From: Blastomussa wellsi | Taxonomy: Eukaryota; Cnidaria; Anthozoa; Scleractinia; Plerogyridae | Direction of reading: 5' to 3' | Assembly: GCA_947652115.1 (NCBI GenBank) | Contig: OX393569.1 | Location: 22,318,896-22,382,895, forward strand | Length of the DNA: 64,000 nucleotides | Shown: positions 48,951-64,000 of the stretch, piece after piece | Position numbering within the stretch: the stretch's first letter is position 1 | Layout: every line of letters starts with the position of its first letter | Notes under the pieces: generated by a model | What the model was told of the DNA's origin: nothing | The model's database searches: none | Seen by the model: only the letters and a program-made list of their open reading frames with translations | Position numbers and translations under genes: made by a program

Positions 48951-49120
48951 CAACCAACAGCCTTTAACGAATGATACAAATGGCGCTAATGAATGAATAT
49001 ATAAGGTAAACAAGTGTGAAAACATTTATGCAGTTTTTATTCTGTATTGTTTTCACACTTTTTAACCTATTTCTTCATTTATTCACGCCATTTTTATCAT
49101 TCTTTAAAGGCTGTTGGTTT
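48951..49120. mobile_element. foldback MITE-like element
   Basis: CAACCAACAGCCTTTAA on the left matches TTTAAAGGCTGTTGGTT on the right, and the pairing continues inward through AATGATACAAATGGCG and GTGTGAAAACA with mismatches. Confidence 0.6.
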
Positions 49121-50017
49121 TCACATGTGGAAAATACACAAACTGGCACCTGTGTTCCAAACGCCTGAACAGTCATCGCAGTGCCAATTCAAAGGTAAAA
49201 GCAGTCATCGTTTATCTGCAGGACTAACGACCACTTCGGCAACTTAAACACTGATCAGCTGGCACACTGATAATTGTTGTGGAGGACCAAGCAATTCTGA
49301 ACGAAGTAATTCCTTAACATAAAAAATTAAGTTTGACACTCGACTGAAAACAGCTCTAACATAATAGATACGTGCAACATATAGTAAGAAAGACAAGCCG
49401 CACTTCCCGTATGGTTGGAGCGGCAAAAACTGTTGTCCTGGTCACTCGCGATTGAAGAAAAAAAGATTTATGTAAACGTATCAAGTGGAACGTGACTTTC
49501 TGATGCTCACTGTGCTTTGTTACAATTTCGGCCGTTGGGATTGAAACCCTTTTTAAGACATTGTATAAAGTTTGAAATAACGTGGAATAAAAGATAAGCA
49601 ACGTTCAATTTTACCCTCTTTTCAATGAAATAAGCAAAATTCAGCCGGCTTGTTTTGTTTCTATTATCTTTCTGGCATATTTGATCATATTGTAAGAAAT
49701 TGAGGTTTTTGCCTCAAATGCAAACTCAAACTGGCATCAAATATCTCAAAAGCGATCAAATAGTCCAAAGAGATGACACAAACAAAACGAGCCGAATTCA
49801 TTTTCCTTTCTTTATTGGAAAAGAAGGCAAAATGGATTGTTACTGACCTATTAATTACGGGTACACGTTATTTTAAACTTTATACAATGTCTTTAACGGT
49901 GCTGAGAATCTCAACAGCTCAAATAGTAACAACACCCCTACATCAGAAAGTCGCAGTCCACTTGATGCATTTACAAAAATCGTTTATTTCTCGATTTGTG
50001 AGTTTAAGACACTTGTG

Positions 50018-50118
50018 CCACGCCCTGAGGGGTTGAGGTTTGGAGCTACGCCCTGAGGGGTTGAGGTTTGGGGCTATAAGGGCTACGCCCTGAGGGGTTG
50101 AGGTTTGGGGGTATAAGT
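50018..50118 (+). repeat. short tandem repeat, three units
   Basis: Three copies of ACGCCCTGAGGGGTTGAGGT, each followed by TTGG and a variable spacer. The units are nearly identical, so the array is young or homogenised. Confidence 0.8.
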
Positions 50119-50384
50119 TTGATTCATTATAACATTTCTGATTATTCTTGTTGAAATAAAAAAAGACTAAGTGTATTTCCATCAACTTATTTTTTGTAGT
50201 CAACTAACTACCTATCTTCCTAACTTCAATAACCAAAAATTACAAAATTTAAAAGGAATAAAAACTTCTTTTCATGGAGGCTCTTCTCAAAAATTGCACT
50301 TAAATATTGTACTTTAAACGAGTACAAAGTACACAAACAAGGTCCAAACTCAAGTAAATAGATGCAGATAAAAATAAATGATTG

Positions 50385-51060
50385 CCGATAAGTTATTTGA
50401 AAAAGATCGTTTTGAAATCGCGCGCGAAAAGACAAAATCACTTGGAAATGAAGCGCGAGAACATCGCGGAATGCACGAATGGCTCGGAACGAGCGACTTT
50501 GTGTCACTTGCAGGAAATCGCTTCTGGCTGACGATTTTTGCCGCGAAATTGCATTATTTCATTTGGACCGAATCCACCGTAAGCAAAAAGATGTCGACTG
50601 GTACATTTACCTATAATGCTTTGCGCTGCCATCTTTTTTCTTACGGTGGATTGGCTTCCTTTTTGTTATGGCGTCATTGTCATGTGATGTGTGCAGTTTG
50701 GCGCGCGCCATGGCGCGTGTTGAGATTACGATTAGCGATTGTTTAGATTTTCTTCAAAGCTTTGATGAAACCAATTCTTTCGACCCCATAACTAACTAAC
50801 TTATCTAATAAGACTAGTAATTAATTGTGGACAATCTTGTTTGCTTTTCATCTGGACAAATCAAACAAACAGAAAAGTACAAGCGTCACGCAAGCTGAGC
50901 GCGCTAACCAAAGCGCTAACCCCACAAGTTTTGCCAAAAGAGCGCGCGCTTACGTTCGCGCGCACTGTTTTGATTGACAGTCAAATGTGGCGTAACCGCT
51001 GGAAAAATCCACCGGTGGCGTCACATTTTAAGAAGTGCCGCGCTGCACGTTGGACAAGTC
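50385..51060. repeat. long interspersed repeat shared with 16360-17300
   Basis: Shared landmarks in the same order include GAAATCGCTTCTGGCTGACG, AGCGATTGTTT.GATTTTCTT, GACAATCTTGTTTGCTTTT and AGAGCGCGCGCTTACGTTCG. The two copies differ by separate insertions: the 150-base repeats at 16621-16995, and here an inverted-repeat segment around 50570-50656 (arms near TCCACCGTAAG). No protein domain was recognised. Confidence 0.6.
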
Positions 51061-51067
51061 GCTTGTC

Positions 51068-51755
51068 AACCTCGTCCCCAGGGCCATCCGCGTGGTGCCT
51101 CCCACAAATGGCCCTGGTGCAGGCTGTTTCATCGAGCATGGAAATTGGTTTATTTTTTCTCGAATATATTCTTTCATTTGATTGGCGCACGTTTCGAAAT
51201 TATGGCGCAGCCATGACGACAATCTGGCGATGTCGACTGATGTCAAGTTCACATCACACGTCAACGCATGCAAAGTGAAAAATAAAATCGCCAAACTCCT
51301 GGACCTCTAAAAGTCCCTGGATTTTTATTGCGCTCAAAATTGTTAATAGTAAAAAGCGATTTCAGGGTTGACTTATATGATCTTTGCACTCAGACTGTTC
51401 CACGCGCGTGCGCAAATCACGAAGGTATTATTAGTTAGCTTTGTGCGCGAGCTAACACAATCAGGCTTTGTAACTGCGCTTTGAAATTGAAAGCGTTTTA
51501 GCTGAAATATTGATAATGAGGTAACCAGTTGACAGAACTCGTGGGAAAACTTGTACATCCAAATTTTTGCAAACTATCGCATTGCTGCGAAAAGAAAGGG
51601 ACGTTTGTAACAAGTAGTCGGTCCCATGCCCCACCTCGAACACAATTTGAAAACGAGACAATTTTCAGGATTCCTACAGATTTTTTGCATCCTGTACCGG
51701 GGTTACCTGGGCCATTTGTCGTGAGCACCACGCGGGTGGCCCTGGGGACGAGGTT
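51068..51755. mobile_element. possible DNA element with CCTCGTCCCCAGGGCCA ends
   Basis: CCTCGTCCCCAGGGCCATCC near 51068 is matched by its near-complement GTGGCCCTGGGGACGAGG ending near 51755, with GCACCACGCGG/CCGCGTGGTGC continuing the arms. Its interior shows no recognised coding region. Confidence 0.5.
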
Positions 51756-52234
51756 GGTTGGTCGCTTGTTCCGCTTAAAGCCATCGCGCGCCCTCCATAT
51801 CTAGCGCTCAGTCTCCCTCGCCATTTTAATTCGGACTCCAGCGCGCCCTCCTCCAGCGCGCCCTCCTGCGCCCTCCGCGAAGCGTATCAAACGAGCGACA
51901 TCCTATTCCGTGTGTGCGTACGGGCGGACGGACAGACGTACGTGACATTCAAATTTTCCTGGCTCGATGGGTTTGCCGAACCTGCGACTATGCCCTCCCT
52001 CCTTATTTCATCTCTGGGAATAAAAAATCGCCTAAAAAATCGCCTGGTCGCAGGTTATAGCCAATCTCTAAAGTCGCCTCTATAGACATGGATGCTCCGC
52101 CCGCGCGAGCTGATCATTAGCCTGCGTGCAGCCGCCTATTTTCCCTAAAAAAAAAAAAAAGACGGCTGCACGCAGGCTAGCGCTAGCTGATCGAGCATGA
52201 GAGCTCCGCTATAGTTTTTATTCCCGCAATGCAA

Positions 52235-52285
52235 TGTGGGTCGATATAGGCTGCCGAAAAACTCTTCCGAAAACAATCCAATCAA
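52235..52285 (+). promoter_or_regulatory. candidate LC8 copy 2 promoter motif plus CCAAT box
   Basis: TGTGGGTCGATATAGGCTGC (52235-52254) is followed by CCAATCAA at 52278, the same pair with nearly the same spacing as at 45726-45775. It lies about 300 bases before the LC8 copy 2 start, and a possible leader-exon donor (GTCTGT/GTAAGTTG) is near 52393. Confidence 0.45.
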
Positions 52286-52558
52286 CAATTCGGTTGACAC
52301 TAATTGGGTGTTTCACGGCGTGGGTCAAAAACTCCAAGGAAGCGATGTTGTTTGTTTGAAGTAGCTGTTTGAGAAAGAGAATTTCGGTGGCGAAGGTCTG
52401 TGTAAGTTGCGGAAAGCTGTTTTTAGACAGGGTTAGTCATCTGGTTCTTTTTATATTTCCCTTTTTCACATACCCCATAGGCGTGGCCATTTTGAGAGGT
52501 ACCCGCGTTTATTGGGAGGTGCGAGGAGTGTTAAGCTAATTAGAACGTTTTGTTCCAG

Positions 52559-52828
52559 ATGACCGAGAGGAAAGCAGTAATCAAAAATGCGGACATGTCA
52601 GAAGACATGCAGACAGATGCAGTCGAATGTGCCACACAAGCTATGGAAAAGTTCAACATCGAGAAAGACATAGCTGCTTACATCAAGAAAGAATTTGACA
52701 AGAAATACAACCCCACATGGCACTGTATTGTTGGGAGGAATTTTGGTTCATATGTGACACATGAAACCAAGCATTTCATTTATTTCTACCTTGGACAGGT
52801 AGCCGTGTTGCTCTTCAAGTCTGGCTAA
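52559..52828 (+). CDS. dynein light chain LC8, copy 2 (89 aa)
   Basis: A tandem paralogue of the gene at 47445-47714, in the same direction and about 5 kb downstream. The start is the ATG directly after the acceptor TTCCAG. An in-frame TTG nine bases upstream lies in the intron and is not used. Copies 1 and 2 differ at only a handful of residues, nearly all in the first 30. This copy keeps VECATQAM with Cys24, closer to vertebrate DYNLL1, and has Thr at position 2. From [13 protein letters not shown] to the end the proteins are identical while the DNA shows many silent changes, so the protein is under purifying selection. ATTAAA at 53233-53238 is a candidate poly(A) signal. Confidence 0.95.
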   Translation: MTERKAVIKNADMSEDMQTDAVECATQAMEKFNIEKDIAAYIKKEFDKKYNPTWHCIVGRNFGSYVTHETKHFIYFYLGQVAVLLFKSG

Positions 52829-53545
52829 TTATATTTAAAAAAAGAAAATACTGTATAAACGCCCAAGAATACTTTACAGTACACTTTTAGGGTTGTAAGC
52901 TATAACTGATGAAGAATATTTGTTCGACTAGACTGTTTATGCTGATGTCAAGCCCAGGCAAAGATCGCTTATTTTGTAACATATTACTTCGAGAATTCAA
53001 TGTTAAAGTTATGTCAGGAAATTACACTCCCTTGATATATGAGCTTACCCTATTATAACATAGAAAACATATGACAGTGTTTTTGAAAAGACAAATTGTA
53101 ACCACTTGTGTACATGGTTTGTAAGATGGAAAAACTGTCTGTACACAAACATTTATAATTAGCTGTTCATTTTCTCTGTTATGTCTGCACTATACTTTTA
53201 CAGCTTTTAGAAAGAGAATTCAGATGTAATATATTAAAGATTGTAAAATTTGCTCTAGTTGGTTGAGTTGTCAAAATGTATTAAAAAATTAACACGCCCT
53301 AATATCTTTTTTGAAAAAGAAATCTGTTTGGATGAGGAACATCAAATCAAGGAAATTGTTGCCACTCGCTCCAGCTGAGTGGTATCCTTATGGCGAGAAG
53401 AAGAAATTGAAGAGAAGTTTCCCCTTCCTTCTCTCTCTCTCCCAAATATAACAAATCAGACAATCACTTAAACACTTGCCAATATATTTATTTTTTCCAA
53501 CAAACAGATCCAACAAAAAATGAAAATTAACAGTGGTGAACCAGT
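52829..53545. other. convergent 3' region of LC8 copy 2 and COQ5
   Basis: No gene is seen. It holds the LC8 3' untranslated region on the plus strand and, on the minus strand, a COQ5 poly(A)-signal candidate AATAAA (53487-53492), 54 bases past the COQ5 stop. Confidence 0.5.
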
Positions 53546-59013
<5,468 letters not shown>

Positions 59014-59273
59014 AATTCTTAGCGATCAGTATATTTTGTTTTCCTTCTTCCCAGGAAAAAGTGTTCTCGGGTTTTGATAACTTTCCATCCTTTTACGTGA
59101 AATTGGCGCCTCTGCTGTAGATAGCATCGTTGTAAACATGATTTCTTTTATTTTATTAGATGCATTTTTGAAATTGTGGTAGAATGTAAGCTAAGAATGG
59201 CGGTGGTTTACAATCCGTCAAGTTTGCTAAAACAATTTTCCCGCGCGTCCAGCTTCGCGAGTTACAGGCAACG
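59014..59273. promoter_or_regulatory. divergent promoter region of COQ5 and the ankyrin gene
   Basis: Only 260 bases separate the two start codons, so both promoters must lie here. An upstream ATG at 59197 opens a 28-codon frame (starting MAVVYNPSSLL) ending at 59283. That frame overlaps the ankyrin start at 59274 in another frame. Confidence 0.6.
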
Positions 59274-62200
59274 ATGGTTGTAAAAAAGCGGGGTAACGTA
59301 TTTCCTGCTATGTTACGATTTGTCAATTTGAACAAATTGGTTTATAGATAAGTTTGCTTGATATTTATCATGTTGAATTTTGCAGATTTCCAAAAAACAG
59401 CGGGGCTTATTCAGGAGTTTCTTTCGAAACTTTCGTGCGAGGATGCGACAGCTGAACTGCGGGACTCCATGAATCTTGTTCTTTTCTACTTGCAAAAATA
59501 CTACAAAAAACTACGGAGCCGGGGCCTTTCAAACAGTGCGTCACCAAGATTAAATGGAAAATCTCTTAGTGGCAGTCTTATTTTAAACGGTGGTGTGAGC
59601 CCAGTTTCGCCTGCTTGCGGACTTCCTGATCCATTCGAATGGAAGTGGTATAATTTGGAATCGCCCAGGCTGTCAGCAAGTCTTGGAACGAATGAATTTT
59701 CTTCTCTGCCTCTCGTGTTACAAGCTGCAAAATCGGCAGATTCAAAACTTTTGAAGGAACTCGTAGATAAAGGTAAAATCAGTTCAATGAAGGATGAATG
59801 TAAAAATATAGTAATTTGAGTGATGATACCTTTCAACTTTGACCAGCTAGTGTACCGCCATAGAGTGTCCGTCAGAAAATCGATTACTGCAGCTGCACTA
59901 CAGAAAAGATGATGTAGGTCTTATCAAAATCGGAGTTACCATACCACTGTGGTGACATCATACCCAAGACCAAATAACTTGTCATCAAGAAATAATTTTG
60001 GATCCTGGATGCCATGCTTCCTGGATTTTTGATCTGACATCTTTCTATATTAAAATTATACAGATCCAGAGGTTGCTCAGCAAGTGGATGGTTTGGGACG
60101 TAATGCTGCTATGTACTGTGTTCATGGAAATACGCCTGTCCATACAGAGTGTCTGCAGATACTTGTTACTGCAGACACTTGTGACTTGGACCTTCAAGCA
60201 AATGGTAATCTCTCCCCATTCTTGAAGGTTGTAATGAGTAAACTTGATTAACTTCTAACAGTTCTCTTTCTTCTGAACTTTTGTCTATTTATGTATTATT
60301 AGATAACACAACAGCCCTGCATGTTGCCGCACATGTCAATAATACAGCAGCTTTGGCCCTATTACTCCGTAACAAGGTAATTTTAAACTTTAAACATTCG
60401 TGTATGCCAATAATACTCATTATGTCCTCTCTGTATTTCTCTTATTGTAGCTAATTTAATCTGTCTTCTTCACAGGCTTCTCACAATATTGAAGATAACC
60501 AGGGAAGGACGCCACTGCATTGGGCAGCTGCTAGTACTTCAGAAGATAATGCTAAGGTGACATTACACCTTGTAAACCTTGAATTAATACCTGTCTCCAG
60601 GTAAGCCTTATAATAATAATAATATATTTCCTCTGCAGTTATTACTTCAGGTTGGAGGAAACTTAAATGCTGTGGATAGTGAGGGTTTGACGCCAGCCAT
60701 GTGGGCATGTTACTTTGATCAGCTTAAAAATCTTCAACAGTTACAAATGGCACTTTCCAGGATTGACCCAGAGGAGGATGCAATTTTCAGAGATACTGAT
60801 TGTTATGGACAATCTGTGATTCATTGGGCTGTTAAAGGAGCAGGATCATTGCAATGTTTAGAGGTAAAACCAGAGACTTAATAAAATAATATAATTTTTA
60901 TAAGGCCTTTCACTGACAGTACATATGATTCAGGGCATTATTATGAATGCGTACAAGCTGAAACACTTAGATCATGGATAAGAATGGTTGTAAGGAGAAG
61001 CTCAACAAGATCTTTGTTTGCTAGTCTCATATACAGCTGTACTAAATACCAAGGTGGCATGCCAGATATACTGTAAGTTCAGTTCATTAATATTTTGCAA
61101 AATAATGATGTTTCAACCACTGTAACGTGCAACCACCATAGTTCATAACTCTACATAGTCAGGGCTCGGAAATTGCGACCGATACTGTCGCCAATGGAAC
61201 TAAATTTGCGAATAAATGGCGACTAGATGTCTTTGTATTGGCATTGTATAATGACCTTTTCTCAAACGTTGTCTCCTTCCAGAAAATTATAGTCAAAACA
61301 TGTCAAATTAAGAAAAGACAACCCATCTTTGATTCTCTTGCATCACCTGCTCTCGCATCGTACTTATGTATGTCACATATGCGTACTGACTGTGTCTCTT
61401 GTAAGGCATGGCTATCTGCCATGTTGATTCCTTCGAAGATTCTTCAGCTGCATTGTTCGCATTTGCGTTAGCATACATTAGCTACAAAGTTAGTGCGTAA
61501 AAAGTTTATCTGTGTTTTTTACACCTTGTGGTAAGAAGTTTGCTTTTCTTTTCAGTTGGAGTTCTTCTTTTGATGAAATTCTTACAAATGATGTTTTGAA
61601 TTTCTCCCCATTCGATTTTTTAATCTGACGACTAAAAATGTGAATTTGGCTACTAAAATTTACCACTCAGTTGCCAAAATTAATGGTGACTAAAGATGTT
61701 TTTTAATTTCAAGCCCTGATAGTGTATTTAAAACATTGTTACATTGATTTCACTGCCATAAAATGTAAGTAAAATTTTAAAAATGAATTATTGCTTTGTC
61801 CTTTAGCAATTAAATCGGTACAAAGTTGAATGTAGTATCCTACTACTTCTGTCAAACAGTCATATCTGTTTGGTGACTGATGTTCAATGTTGTAACTTAA
61901 ATCTTTAGGCCTTATTGACTCCTCAGTCTGCAGTTATTAGAGACACTGATGGAAAAACAGTACTGCACATAGCAGCAGAAAAAGGTAAAGTGGATGGAGA
62001 GCACATGGGTATTCTATCAGTAAATGCAATGGTTTGTCAACTAAAGGTATCTAGGTTGATTAATTAATCCATTTTTTACATTAAATGAAGTTTTTATCTG
62101 GAGTGTATAAATCCCTCAATTCAGGGATTTATACAAATAAATCCCTGAAACAAGTGATTTATTTATTAATCCTTTGTTAACATTCTATATTACATTCCAA

Positions 62201-63557
62201 TCTATTCCTGACAAAATCAAAACCTAAAGTTTTTTTTTTACTGCAACCTGATAAAAACATTTTAAATTATATAGCAACCCAAAAATTACTTAGGTTTACT
62301 TTTAAAAAAAAACTGTGTCTTCTTCTTTGGCAGGGTCCGAAATTAACTTTTTTATGCAGGCGCCAAGTGGTGACTGAACATTTTTTTCAGTCGCCAAATG
62401 AAAAAATCTGGTCGCCAAAAAGTGGTTCGTAAAATTTTTGTCTCACCGCAAAATACGAAAACATTGAGTTCTGAAAAACGTTTCTTTAAGACTCGCATGT
62501 ATAAAGGCATTAAAATATCATGTAGCTTACATTTCAGTTGAAAAGGAGTTTTCGTTGAATAGATACCTCTGTTACTTTGAAGACTGACCAGTTGTTCGAA
62601 GCGTTCAAGAAGCCATGTACGAACAAGCGGCCATATTGTTCGTTCCAGGCCACTTCCGAACAAAATTGCGCCCACGGTATGGCTTTTAGACAAAACCGCT
62701 GAAAATATGGCAGCCGCTAAATACGTGGTTTACAACGGTTGTTGAAGGTCATCTAACGGGAATCTTACCTTTACTTTTAATCTTAATTACTTTCTGTAGA
62801 GATTAAAAACTTTGACAAGACAAGGGGTAAGTTTCTTGCTGAAATCAAACGCGAAATTTTTCGATTTAATTCGTTGGGCGCTCGTTCAAAACATTGACAC
62901 AGTGCTAAAATTTAGTCGCCTGTTGGCGACTAACCATGAAATTCTGGTCGCCAACACTCAATTTTCAGTTGCATTGGCGACCAGCTGGTCGCAATTTCGG
63001 ACCCTGTTTGGAACCTTCTTCTGTTCCTAAATTAATTTTGGAATATATGATTAATAAGAATAGATAGTAGGTAGTGTAGCCAATCAGAGAACAGAATTTG
63101 GAATTGAATGCTAGTAGATTTATACTGTCTAGTAATTAACAATTATTCCACGAGCGCACGTTGGATATGAGTTGGCTGTAACCATCTCACATCCAACAAG
63201 CGCAAGTGGAATAATTGTCTTATTAAGAATGCATTATTACCTTTTTGGTAGGTCAATGGTATATGAGCTCATACCATTGCCTCTCAACCAATCAAAACTC
63301 AGGAAATGCAATATACCATAGCTAGTTTTTAATAATAGCTATTATCATGCCAAAGAAGATTTACAGTAAGTGTTTGTTTTTAGCATCACTAGTAACTTTT
63401 ATTAACTCAGGGAATACAGCAGCTTGTGAAATGATTCTTGAAGTTCGAGGAAACACAGCTGGTCTACAGGATACTGATAACTCAAAAAGGACTCCGGCTC
63501 ATCTTGCTGCAATCTGTGGTCAAGGAGAAGTTGTGAACTTCTTTCTTGAAAAGGGAG
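59274..63557 (+). CDS. ankyrin-repeat protein, N-terminal part (runs off the right edge)
   Basis: Exons: 59274-59292, 59386-59772, 60064-60204, 60303-60376, 60476-60556, 60639-60863, 61909-61984 and 63411-63557. The last ends at a phase-1 donor, so more exons lie beyond 64000. The start gives MVVKKR and splices in phase 1 to DFQKTAGLIQEF. The first about 90 residues are helical and then Ser-rich. A series of ankyrin repeats follows, with units such as NTTALHVAAHVNN, QGRTPLHWAAAST, EGLTPAMWACYFD, GQSVIHWAVKGAG, GKTVLHIAAEKG and KRTPAHLAAICGQ. Several introns are phase 1 at the Gly/Asp that opens a repeat. The pattern recalls ANKRD55 and inversin, but the N-terminus is not one I recognise, so no symbol is given. 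About 380 residues are visible. Confidence 0.85.
61160..61718. mobile_element. CAGGG-ended element in an ankyrin-gene intron, 5-base target duplication
   Basis: It starts CAGGGCTCGGAAATTG and ends with the near-complement AATTTCAAGCCCTG. ATAGT flanks it at 61155-61159 and 61719-61723. Near the ends the interior repeats short GGCGACTA/GTCGCCA-type motifs shared with the element at 62331-63006. Confidence 0.75.
62331..63006. mobile_element. CAGGG-ended element, second family member in the next intron
   Basis: The ends are CAGGGTCCGAAATT and AATTTCGGACCCTG, and TTTGG flanks both sides (62326-62330 and 63007-63011). Sub-terminal GTCGCCA/TGGCGAC motifs occur several times in both orientations and could be transposase-binding sites. 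No coding region was recognised. Confidence 0.75.
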
Positions 63558-64000
63558 GTTTGTACAGCAAGTGCTTTGAATATATAATGTATTACCGTAA
63601 GTACAGTCGAACCTCGATTAGCCAGACTCGTTGGGACTAGATGAAATACTCAGGATAATTGAGACTCCGGATAATCAAAAATGTGAAGTGACAAAACTGA
63701 TTGAATTAAGAAAGCAACATTTAATCGACATTTACAAATCGTTTGGAAAACAATACATCTTCACACTGTCTGTTGTGAATACCTGTACACCTATGTATTA
63801 ACAATTAAAATTAATGAAAAATGTTTTTACTTTGGCCTAAAATGTTGAAGTCAGTTTGTATTAAAGAAGAACATCACATTTGCAATTTGAGAGTTTCATC
63901 ATTCTTCAGAGCTGCATTAAAATTCATCTGAATAACATCAATGTTCTGTCATTCCATCCATGATTAACACTTTTTAAAACACTCAACAGCTTCAGAGTTT
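63558..64000 (+). other. intron of the ankyrin gene at the window edge
   Basis: The stretch begins with the donor GTTTGT after the exon ending at 63557. No further exon was recognised before the window ends. Confidence 0.5.

Larger units (their letters stand above)
47715..52558. other. spacer between the two LC8 genes, repeat-rich
   Basis: It contains the 3' untranslated region of LC8 copy 1, foldback elements at 48425-48582 and 48951-49120, and a three-unit tandem repeat at 50018-50118. It also has a long diverged repeat (50385-51060) shared with 16360-17300, an inverted-repeat-bounded segment (about 51068-51755), and the promoter and leader of LC8 copy 2 (about 52230-52558). No other gene was found. 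Confidence 0.5.

Noticed and set aside
62352..62693. 113-codon minus-strand open frame inside the CAGGG-ended element
   Set aside because: Considered as a transposase remnant, but there is no hAT dimerisation motif or zinc-finger pattern.

Overview
The window is nuclear DNA of an animal, most likely an anthozoan cnidarian such as a stony coral. That placement is an inference. It rests on compact multi-exon genes with GT-AG introns of a few hundred bases, a tRNA-derived SINE, very many short foldback DNA elements, and a gene set (CYP3A-type P450, LC8, SRSF1, COQ5, OAS-type nucleotidyltransferase) that is metazoan. Nothing bacterial or organellar was seen. Exons were joined by hand from reading frame, intron phase and splice consensus, and all reported junctions keep the frame open.

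Layout: 101-256 may be the last coding exon of a gene cut by the left edge. 5511-15762 (-) is a complete 13-exon P450 of 515 residues. 15763-18425 is repeat-rich spacer. 18426-24581 (+) is a ten-exon gene predicted to encode three MATH domains, a coiled coil and an OAS-like nucleotidyltransferase whose catalytic acidic residues are partly lost. 24582-28416 is spacer with a transposon-like element. 28417-39615 (+) is a 17-exon coiled-coil protein of 904 residues. 39616-43900 is spacer. 43901-45577 (-) is SRSF1. Two LC8 dynein light chain paralogues lie at 47445-47714 and 52559-52828 (+). 53546-59013 (-) is COQ5, divergently paired with an ankyrin-repeat gene (+, from 59274) that runs off the right edge.

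The genes do not form one pathway. Likely shared control regions are the SRSF1/LC8 interval, where a motif is repeated upstream of the second LC8 gene, and the 260-base COQ5/ankyrin interval. The most unusual content is the MATH-coiled coil-OAS fusion, which joins a TRAF-type interaction module to a nucleotidyltransferase fold of the dsRNA-sensing OAS/cGAS class, with a 154-base foldback element inserted at one of its splice donors. Other points are a tRNA-Thr-like sequence inside a perfect 48-base inverted repeat, a 150-base repeat carrying a hammerhead-ribozyme-like core, and many nested non-autonomous transposons.
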